Assembly (NCBI GenBank): GCA_030683195.1
Contig: JAUXQA010000179.1
Coordinates: 1 to 12,361, forward strand
Origin: Rhodoferax sp.
GTDB lineage: Bacteria; Pseudomonadota; Gammaproteobacteria; Burkholderiales; Burkholderiaceae_C
Length of the DNA: 12,361 bases
Direction of reading: 5' to 3'
Part shown: positions 6,868-12,361 of the stretch, one piece after another
How positions within the stretch are numbered: position 1 is the stretch's first letter
Layout of the letters: the number at the start of each line of letters is the position of its first letter
Position numbers and translations under genes: made by a program
The notes under the pieces: generated by a model
Seen by the model: only the letters and a program-made list of their open reading frames with translations
What the model was told of the DNA's origin: nothing
The model's database searches: none

Positions 6868-6892
6868 AACCCAAGGCTCTCAATATCACCCC

Positions 6893-8821
6893 ATGCTTCA
6901 TCAACTCATTTGGATTTTGACCCTGGCACTGGCCGGGCTTTGGCCCCTGCAGGCGGTGGCTTCTCCAGCGATAGAAGACACCATGGCCCAGCGCACCCTG
7001 GCCTGCACAGCCTGCCACGGCAAACAAGGCCGGGCCGGGCCGGATGGCTACTACCCCCGCCTGGCGGGCAAACCGGCTGCCTACCTTTACAACCAGCTGC
7101 TCAATTTTCGAGATGGCCAGCGCCATTACGGGCTCATGACTGGCCTGATTGAGCCCTTGTCAGACACTTATTTGATGGAAATGGCCCAGTATTTTTCGCA
7201 AATTGAAGCACCGTACCCGCGCCCGCTGCAAGCCACTGCGCCCAAGCCTGTGCTGGAGCGTGGCCGCTTGCTGGTGACCCAAGGTGACGCGGACAAAAAA
7301 ATCCCGGCCTGCACGCAGTGCCATGGCCAAGCCCTGACCGGTGCACTTCCCCAGGTTCCCGGCCTGCTGGGACTGCCACGCGACTACCTCAACGCCCAGC
7401 TCGGCGGCTGGCAAACCGGACAACGCCGCGCGCACACCCCCGACTGCATGGCCAAGATTGCAAAACAACTGACTGATCAGGATGTGTCGGCTGTGGCGCA
7501 CTGGCTGGCCTCACAGCCCGTACCCGCCAACCCCAAGCCGCTGGCCGCCCGGCCACTTGCCACGCCCAAGTCGCCTCAGCTGGACTGCGGCAGCGCCCTG
7601 CCGCCTGAATCGACACCGCCCAGAGACCAAACCATCCAGCCAGGCGCGCTGCTGGCGCAGGGCGAAACCATCGCGCGGGCGGGTAACTGCCTGTCGTGTC
7701 ACACGGCAAAGGGCGGCACGCCATATGCCGGCGGACGCGGTATCGAGACACCGTTTGGCACCGTTTTCTCCAGCAACATCACCTCAGACCCCACCCATGG
7801 GCTTGGCAACTGGTCTCCAGATGACTTTTGGCAAGCCATGCACCACGGCCGCTCAAAGGACGGGCGCAGGTTGAACCCGGCGTTTCCATACACCAACTTC
7901 ACCCTGATGACACGCGCCGACTCGGATGCGCTGCTGGGCTACCTGAAGACGCTGCCCGCCAAGACCCAACCCAACCAAGCGCACGCCCTGCGCTGGCCGT
8001 ATGGGACGCAAGCTGCCATGGCTGCCTGGCAATGGCTGTACTTCAAGCCCGGCGTCTATGTCAACGATGAGGCCCGTTCAGCCGAATGGAACCGCGGTGC
8101 CTATCTGGTGCGCGGTGCCGGGCATTGCGGCGCCTGCCACACCCCGCGCAATGCACTGGGTGCGTCCATTGAGAAGCTGGCGCTGTCTGGCAGCATGATG
8201 CCCGTGCAAAACTGGTATGCCCCCTCGTTGCTGACACCACGAGAGGCAGGCGTCACCGGGGCCAATCAGCAACATACCCTGGCGCTACTTAAAACAGGGG
8301 TCAGCCCCCAAGGATCCGCCATCGGTCCCATGGCAGACGTGGTGCGCCACGGCACACAGCACTTGAGCCATAGCGATCTCAAAGCAATGACTGTTTACTT
8401 GCAGTCGGCATCTGCGATGACGGTATCGAGCGAAACCGGTCGGGCGCGACCCCAATCAAAAGACGAAGAAAGAACGCTGGCCAGCGGGCTCAAGAACGGC
8501 GCTGCTGTCTACGAGTCGCACTGCGCCGAATGTCACGGCAAATCGGGCGAAGGCCAGGGCAACGCCTACCCTGGCCTGGCCGGAAATCGTGCCATCACCT
8601 TAAGCAACCCGGCCAACCTGGTCCAAATGGTGCTGTATGGCGGCTACGCACCTTCCACAGCGGGCAATCCCCGCCCTTACGGCATGCCGCCCTTTGTATT
8701 GCAGTTGAACAACAAAAACACGGCGGATCTCCTGACATTCATTCGCAACAGTTGGGGCAACACAGCGCCAGAGGTGACGGAACTCGAAGTCAATCAGGCC
8801 AGAGACGCTCGCCGACGGTAG
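6893..8821 (+). CDS. Secreted five-heme cytochrome c (diheme c4-like part fused to triheme dehydrogenase-type part)
   Basis: A 642-residue exported protein with five CXXCH heme c sites, so electron transfer in the periplasm is the likely role. Residues 1-23 form a signal peptide (hydrophobic LIWILTLALAGLWPL, probable cleavage after AVA). Heme sites are at 38-42 (CTACH), 140-144 (CTQCH), 266-270 (CLSCH), 412-416 (CGACH) and 544-548 (CAECH). Candidate axial methionines follow each: Met82, Met187, Met339, Met480 and Met598. Domains 1-2 (about 28-208) read like a cytochrome c4-type diheme pair. After a Pro/Ala-rich linker (209-250), domains 3-5 read like the triheme subunit of membrane alcohol or gluconate/sorbitol dehydrogenases (GGRGIETPFGTVFSSNIT, GAYLVRGAGHCGACHTPRN). 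No dehydrogenase or oxidase gene adjoins it, so its electron donor is unknown. The hydrophilic C-terminus ends EVNQARDARRR with no membrane anchor. No clear ribosome-binding site is seen. Confidence 0.93.
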   Translation: MLHQLIWILTLALAGLWPLQAVASPAIEDTMAQRTLACTACHGKQGRAGPDGYYPRLAGKPAAYLYNQLLNFRDGQRHYGLMTGLIEPLSDTYLMEMAQYFSQIEAPYPRPLQATAPKPVLERGRLLVTQGDADKKIPACTQCHGQALTGALPQVPGLLGLPRDYLNAQLGGWQTGQRRAHTPDCMAKIAKQLTDQDVSAVAHWLASQPVPANPKPLAARPLATPKSPQLDCGSALPPESTPPRDQTIQPGALLAQGETIARAGNCLSCHTAKGGTPYAGGRGIETPFGTVFSSNITSDPTHGLGNWSPDDFWQAMHHGRSKDGRRLNPAFPYTNFTLMTRADSDALLGYLKTLPAKTQPNQAHALRWPYGTQAAMAAWQWLYFKPGVYVNDEARSAEWNRGAYLVRGAGHCGACHTPRNALGASIEKLALSGSMMPVQNWYAPSLLTPREAGVTGANQQHTLALLKTGVSPQGSAIGPMADVVRHGTQHLSHSDLKAMTVYLQSASAMTVSSETGRARPQSKDEERTLASGLKNGAAVYESHCAECHGKSGEGQGNAYPGLAGNRAITLSNPANLVQMVLYGGYAPSTAGNPRPYGMPPFVLQLNNKNTADLLTFIRNSWGNTAPEVTELEVNQARDARRR

Positions 8822-8849
8822 GCGCGAGCAGGCCGATTGAGCGTTTTTT
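8805..8849 (+). terminator. Possible terminator at the end of the cytochrome gene
   Basis: ACGCTC at 8805-8810 can pair with GAGCGT at 8839-8844, directly followed by a T6 run (8844-8849). A competing stem, GCTCGC (8808-8813) with GCGAGC (8824-8829), shares bases with it. The long loop makes the T-adjacent stem weak, so this is a tentative call. It overlaps the cytochrome stop codon at 8819-8821. Confidence 0.3.
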
Positions 8850-8938
8850 ATGGTGAGCTCCGAAAATCAGGCTGCGCAAGCTGATAATCAATCTTTGGCC
8901 CAACAGGTGCGGCCAGTCCAGTAACTCAGGAGTACAAA

Positions 8939-9088
8939 ATGGCAAAAGGTCAGCAAAGTCAAAAGATGGTTAAAAAACCAAAAAAAGACACAGCCCCTCC
9001 CAAGGCTGTGTCACCCGATGCGGTTCGCCCCACCGTCACCACCGTTGTGCCGGTGCGCGGCAAGCTGAAGAACGCGCCTACTCGCTAA
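8939..9088 (+). CDS. Small basic protein of unknown function (49 residues)
   Basis: An ATG at 8939 preceded by AGGAG at 8928-8932 with 6-nt spacing, the clearest ribosome-binding site in the window, opens a 49-codon frame ending in TAA at 9086-9088. The product begins MAKGQQSQKMVKKPKKD: ten lysines and three arginines in 49 residues, with a Lys-rich N-terminal third, a Pro/Ala middle (TAPPKAVSPDAVRP) and a Val/Thr-rich segment (TVTTVVPVRGKLKN). There is no signal peptide, membrane span or cysteine. The composition suggests an unfolded nucleic-acid- or ribosome-associated protein, but that is inference. I recall similar lysine-rich short proteins in other Burkholderiales but cannot confirm homology here. 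A GATAAT at 8883-8888 could be its -10 box. It stands alone between the cytochrome and the hybrid kinase, followed 12 nt later by a perfect inverted repeat. Confidence 0.75.
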   Translation: MAKGQQSQKMVKKPKKDTAPPKAVSPDAVRPTVTTVVPVRGKLKNAPTR

Positions 9089-9100
9089 CCCCACCAAGCC

Positions 9101-9131
9101 CCCTGTCAGATGCACTGTGCATCTGACAGGG
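9101..9131 (+). promoter_or_regulatory. Perfect 14-bp inverted repeat overlapping the kinase ribosome-binding site
   Basis: CCCTGTCAGATGCA (9101-9114) and TGCATCTGACAGGG (9118-9131) are exact reverse complements with a 3-nt spacer, giving a very stable hairpin. It lies 12 nt after the 49-residue gene. The following bases are AGCCAAAAATT, without a T run, so it is not a standard intrinsic terminator for plus-strand transcripts. The GGG at its 3' foot is part of GGGAG (9129-9133), the best Shine-Dalgarno candidate for the kinase GTG start at 9145. It may therefore block kinase translation, shield the 3' end of the upstream mRNA, or, as DNA, be bound by a dimeric regulator. Confidence 0.65.
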
Positions 9132-9144
9132 AGCCAAAAATTCT

Positions 9145-11292
9145 GTGGCACGCATGCGACGCCCACCCCGGCTCAAGATCCCCTCAAACCCTCCCTTGAA
9201 GCGACCATCGGGCTGGTGCGCTGCGCCCAATAGACCCGACAGTCCGGGAGGCTCATACTCCCAGCGGCAGATGGTCAAAGACCTGCACCAGTACCAGGCC
9301 GAACTGGAAATACAGAACAAGGCCCTGAGGTACAGCCAGGTCGCTGCCGAGGGCGCCTCCGAGCGGTTTCTAACCCTTTTCTCCAATGTGCCATTGGCGC
9401 TGATGGTGGTGGATGAAGATGGTCTGGTTCTGGAGAGCAATGCCATGGCCTTGCGCCTGTTCCGCCCCCAGGAACACGACGCGCCCCTCAATTTTTTGTT
9501 CCCGTTGGTGGTACCGGAGCAACGGGGCAAGGTCACTCACGCATTCACTGAAGCAATAACAACGGGTACCAGCGAGACCACTGAGGTGGTGTTCTCGTTT
9601 GGGGCCAATACGCTATTCACCGGCGACCTGCATATTGCTCGCATTGAAAATACGCAAGACGAGCTGGCCCACTTTATTTGCGCCATCATCGATCAGGGCC
9701 CGCTGCTGACCCAACGTCATGCGCTCCAGGCCAGCGCAGCAGAGTTGCAGGAACGCAACGAAGAACTCGAACTCAGCAAGAACCGGTTGGCTGCCATCAT
9801 CAATTCGTCACTGGATGCGATCATTGGTGTGGACAAGGATCACCTCATTACCCTCTTCAACCCGACGGCCGCAGCCCTGTTCCAGTGCCCCTCCCATGAA
9901 GCGCTGGGCTTACCCCTGACACGTTTTCTACCGAATGCGATGGAGTCGCTCTCCTACGCGGCGCTGACGACGCACGCCCAGTTGGGGGAACTGACGGGAC
10001 TCACCCAAAGCGGGAATTCCATCGCCATTGAGATCAGCGTGTCCTTCGAGCACCATCCAGATGGGGACACCACCACCATTTTTGCCCGGGACCTGACCGC
10101 GCGCAAAAAGGTTGAGGCCCATCGCAACGCGCTGGAATCTCAGTTGCGCGAGTCCCAAAAAATGCAGGCTGTGGGCACGATGGCGGGCGGCATTGCCCAT
10201 GACTTCAACAACATCATCAGCGCCATTTTGGGCAACGCCGAGCTGGCCAGGCAAGACACGGGACCCGGGTCACCAGCGCTGATCAGCCTGACGGAGATTG
10301 ACCGCGCGGGCCGACGGGCACGCGACCTGGTGCGGCAAATTCTGACCTTCAGCCGCAATGAGTCCCCTGAACGCATACCGATTCAACTGGCGGACGTGGT
10401 GCAGGAGACCGTGCGATTGCTGAAAGTTGCCCTGCCGCCCACCGTAGAAATGCTGGTAGCCATTGACCCCAACACATTGCCCGTGCTGGCCGATGCCACC
10501 CAGATGGAGCAGGCCCTGCTCAACCTGTGCACCAACGCCATTCACGCCATTGGCAACCAGCGCGGCACGATCCGGATTGAACTCGACAACAGTGTGGACA
10601 AGGGCGACATGGAGCGCCGCTCCGGGGTTCGCGCCAAGCATGTGAAGCTGACCGTTCGAGACACCGGCTGCGGGATCGATGCCGCCACACTGGAGCGCGT
10701 GTTTGAACCCTTCTTCACGACCAAGCCCGTCGGCCAGGGAACCGGTCTCGGCCTGGCGGTGGTTCACGGCGTCATGCGCACGCACATGGGGACGGTGGAT
10801 GTTCAAAGCGCGCCGGGTGTGGGCAGCGCCTTCACGCTCTATTTCCCGGTCGCCGAGGGTGCTATTTCGGCCGCCCCTCAGGAACCCGTCAAACCCAGTG
10901 AGATCCAGGGCATGGGTAAACGGGTGATGTATGTGGATGACGATGAAGCACTGGTCTTTCTGGTGAAGCGCGCGCTGACTCGCAAAGGGTTTGACGTCAC
11001 CACCTTCACCGATCCCCGCGTTGCCGTGGCGACCTTGCGGGACCAGCCGATGGCGTTTGACCTGGTGGTGACTGACTACAACATGCCAGGCTACAGCGGC
11101 CTGGAGTTGTTGCGGGAGGCTCGTCTCATTCGCCCTGAGCTGCCCATCGCGCTGGCTTCTGGCTATGTCACCGCCGAGATTGAGCAAAACGCATTGGCCG
11201 AAGGTGCCCGCGCCCTGATTCACAAACCCAATGATGTGGATGAAATGTGCGAAACCCTGCAACGCCTGCTTCACCCCGTTGATGCCATCTGA
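9145..11292 (+). CDS. Cytosolic hybrid sensor histidine kinase (PAS-PAS-HisKA-HATPase-REC)
   Basis: A 715-residue two-component kinase with no membrane span or signal peptide. Order: an N-terminal Gln/Glu-rich helix (MVKDLHQYQAELEIQNKALR, 43-62), PAS 1 (about 72-185), a coiled-coil linker (about 190-215), PAS 2 (about 213-320), HisKA with GTMAGGIAHDFNNII and phospho-acceptor His352, and HATPase with N-box QALLNLCTNA (457-465), G1 box DTGCGID (506-512) and G2 box GQGTGLGLAVVHG. The C-terminal receiver domain (about 592-710) has Asp598-600, phospho-acceptor Asp644 in VVTDYNMPG, Ser672 and Lys694. The receiver has no output domain, so phosphate must pass on to a partner elsewhere. The signal sensed is unknown; no heme- or flavin-binding motif is evident in the PAS domains. 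GTG 9145 has GGGAG 11 nt upstream; ATG 9154 or ATG 9271 are alternatives, but the residues before 43 resemble the family's usual lead-in. The end overlaps rluA by 11 nt. Confidence 0.93.
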   Translation: MARMRRPPRLKIPSNPPLKRPSGWCAAPNRPDSPGGSYSQRQMVKDLHQYQAELEIQNKALRYSQVAAEGASERFLTLFSNVPLALMVVDEDGLVLESNAMALRLFRPQEHDAPLNFLFPLVVPEQRGKVTHAFTEAITTGTSETTEVVFSFGANTLFTGDLHIARIENTQDELAHFICAIIDQGPLLTQRHALQASAAELQERNEELELSKNRLAAIINSSLDAIIGVDKDHLITLFNPTAAALFQCPSHEALGLPLTRFLPNAMESLSYAALTTHAQLGELTGLTQSGNSIAIEISVSFEHHPDGDTTTIFARDLTARKKVEAHRNALESQLRESQKMQAVGTMAGGIAHDFNNIISAILGNAELARQDTGPGSPALISLTEIDRAGRRARDLVRQILTFSRNESPERIPIQLADVVQETVRLLKVALPPTVEMLVAIDPNTLPVLADATQMEQALLNLCTNAIHAIGNQRGTIRIELDNSVDKGDMERRSGVRAKHVKLTVRDTGCGIDAATLERVFEPFFTTKPVGQGTGLGLAVVHGVMRTHMGTVDVQSAPGVGSAFTLYFPVAEGAISAAPQEPVKPSEIQGMGKRVMYVDDDEALVFLVKRALTRKGFDVTTFTDPRVAVATLRDQPMAFDLVVTDYNMPGYSGLELLREARLIRPELPIALASGYVTAEIEQNALAEGARALIHKPNDVDEMCETLQRLLHPVDAI

Positions 11293-11935
11293 CGATTTGC
11301 AGGTGCTCTACGCAGACGAGAGCATGCTGGTCTTTGACAAGCCCGCTGGACTGCTATCGGTCCCCGGCCGCGGAGAGGACAAACAAGATTGCCTGAGCGC
11401 AAGGGCACAGCAGCGGTTTTCAGATGCGCGGATAGTCCATCGCCTGGACATGGCCACTTCAGGCCTGATGGTGATGGCACGAGGCGCCGCAGCCCAACGG
11501 TACCTGAATGACGCCTTTGCCAGCCGGGAGATATCCAAACGTTACGTGGCGGTGGTCGACGGCCACCTGCCCGCCCCCGCCGAGCCCTGGGGTCTCATTG
11601 ATCTGCCGATCATTGTGGACTGGCCCAACCGGCCCCGACGGGTGATTGACCCCGTCATGGGGAAACCAAGTGTTACGCAATGGCGCTTGCTGGCCCAGAG
11701 TGAGGCAGGCCCACCCTCGATGACGCGGGTTGAACTTGAACCCGTGACAGGTCGCTCACACCAACTCCGGGTGCACTTGCTGGCCATCGGGCATGCGATT
11801 GCTGGAGATCAACTTTACGGCAGCCCCGAAGTGCAAGCCTTGTCGGACCGCTTGCTGCTGCACGCCTGCTCACTGGAACTCCAACACCCCACTACGGGAC
11901 AAACCCTGCACTTTGCGAGCCCGGCCCCTTTTTGA
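11282..11935 (+). CDS. rluA: Dual-specificity pseudouridine synthase RluA (23S rRNA U746 / tRNA U32)
   Basis: Converts uridine to pseudouridine at 23S rRNA position 746 and at position 32 of several tRNAs (E. coli numbering); cytosolic, no cofactor. The 217-residue product matches E. coli RluA (219 residues) in length and motifs: FDKPAGLLSVPGRGED (18-33), RIVHRLDMATSGLMV with catalytic Asp56, SKRYVAVVDG, the RluA-specific LIDLPIIVDWPNRPRR (105-120), GRSHQLRVHLLAIGHAIAGD (157-176) and LLLHA. The short single-domain form without an N-terminal S4 domain, plus DWPNRP, separates it from RluC and RluD. The ATG at 11282 gives the expected N-terminus (DLQVLYADESMLVFDKPAG) and lies inside the kinase reading frame, so translation is probably coupled to the kinase. 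The frame also opens further upstream (11231), but that sequence is kinase code read out of frame. Confidence 0.95.
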   Translation: MPSDDLQVLYADESMLVFDKPAGLLSVPGRGEDKQDCLSARAQQRFSDARIVHRLDMATSGLMVMARGAAAQRYLNDAFASREISKRYVAVVDGHLPAPAEPWGLIDLPIIVDWPNRPRRVIDPVMGKPSVTQWRLLAQSEAGPPSMTRVELEPVTGRSHQLRVHLLAIGHAIAGDQLYGSPEVQALSDRLLLHACSLELQHPTTGQTLHFASPAPF

Positions 11936-11974
11936 CCTGCGGGGCGGGGTACAGGGGTTCCGCTACCATGGCGC

Positions 11975-12361
11975 ATGATTCAAAACCTCTACATTCTTAC
12001 TGGCGCATCTCGTGGCATGGGGCTGGCCATGGCCGAGCAACTCCTTGGCCCTGAAAACCACCTGCTGTGCATCTCCCGCCACACCGTTGATGCGCTCAGC
12101 ACCCGGGCAGCGGGCCTGGTTTGCACGCTTGAGCAATGGCCAGTGGACCTGGAAGGCGGACTGGCCGCTGGCGCCCGCCTGGCGCACTGGCTTGAGTCAC
12201 TTCAAGCATCCGGTTTCAAGAGTGCCACGCTCATCAACAATGCCGGCGTGATACCCGATATCGCCCCACTCAGCGGGACCGACCCCACTCAATTGATTCG
12301 AGCGCTACGGGTCGGCCTGGAAGCACCCATGCTCATGACAGCCGCGTTCTTGCGCGCCACA
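11975..12361 (+). CDS. Short-chain dehydrogenase/reductase (SDR), N-terminal part only
   Basis: 129 codons from the ATG at 11975 to the window end with no stop; about half of a usual 240-260-residue SDR. The Rossmann nucleotide-binding motif TGASRGMG (residues 9-16) and the structural motif LINNAG (86-91) are both present and correctly spaced, showing a classical SDR that uses NAD(H) or NADP(H); Arg13 after Ser12 slightly favours NADP(H). The catalytic Ser and Tyr-x3-Lys lie beyond the window, so neither activity nor substrate can be judged. An ATG at 11968 is in another frame and is not used. It starts 39 nt after rluA on the same strand and is probably co-transcribed. AGGGG at 11953-11957 is too far upstream to be a normal ribosome-binding site. 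Confidence 0.92.
   Translation, partial: MIQNLYILTGASRGMGLAMAEQLLGPENHLLCISRHTVDALSTRAAGLVCTLEQWPVDLEGGLAAGARLAHWLESLQASGFKSATLINNAGVIPDIAPLSGTDPTQLIRALRVGLEAPMLMTAAFLRAT

Noticed and set aside
8850..8924. 24-codon frame ahead of the small basic gene (begins MVSSENQAAQ)
   Set aside because: No ribosome-binding site; it follows directly on a T6 run and overlaps the likely promoter of the next gene.
10270..11274. Long minus-strand open frame of 334 codons opposite the hybrid kinase
   Set aside because: It is the antisense of kinase and receiver domains with intact motifs; the translation is His/Gln/Gly-rich with no recognisable fold, as expected for a GC-rich shadow frame.
1..12361. A defence island, prophage or integrative element
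   Set aside because: No integrase, transposase, toxin-antitoxin, restriction or phage structural gene, no tRNA-associated direct repeats and no CRISPR-like repeats were seen; gene content is chromosomal housekeeping.

Overview
The window reads as ordinary chromosomal DNA of a betaproteobacterium, most likely Burkholderiales and probably Comamonadaceae (Rhodoferax/Polaromonas-like). This is inferred from the GC-rich, densely packed genes on both strands and from how the recognisable proteins (DusC, RluA, YedI/DUF808, TelA, KAS III, multiheme cytochrome c) read. No rRNA, tRNA, CRISPR array, transposase, integrase or phage gene was seen.

Layout. Minus strand, 2777 down to 1: a stand-alone cyclic-nucleotide-binding protein, then 12 nt later dusC (tRNA dihydrouridine synthase), then after 74 nt telA, a TelA/KlaA-family protein cut off by the window start. 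Diverging from these on the plus strand are a small DEDDh-type exonuclease (2818-3339) and an SRPBCC-fold protein (3453-3923). The latter converges on a minus-strand DUF808/YedI membrane protein so tightly that the stop codons overlap. A KAS III-type condensing enzyme of the beta-ketodecanoyl-ACP synthase kind (4986-6104) diverges from yedI and converges on a GNAT acetyltransferase (6154-6681).

The second half is all plus strand. After a 211-nt AT-richer intergenic region with an imperfect inverted repeat comes a secreted five-heme cytochrome c (6893-8821). Next is a 49-residue lysine-rich protein with a near-perfect ribosome-binding site (8939-9088), then a perfect 14-bp inverted repeat (9101-9131) that overlaps the likely ribosome-binding site of a cytosolic PAS-PAS-HisKA-HATPase-REC hybrid kinase (9145-11292). 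The kinase overlaps rluA (pseudouridine synthase) by 11 nt, and 39 nt further is the start of a short-chain dehydrogenase that runs off the window end.

Functionally this is a patchwork of small housekeeping units: RNA modification (dusC, rluA), lipid synthesis (KAS III), electron transfer (cytochrome) and signalling (CNBD protein, hybrid kinase). I see no convincing new multi-gene system. The points most worth a second look are the hairpin over the kinase ribosome-binding site, the five-heme cytochrome fusion with no partner dehydrogenase next to it, and the unannotated 49-residue protein.
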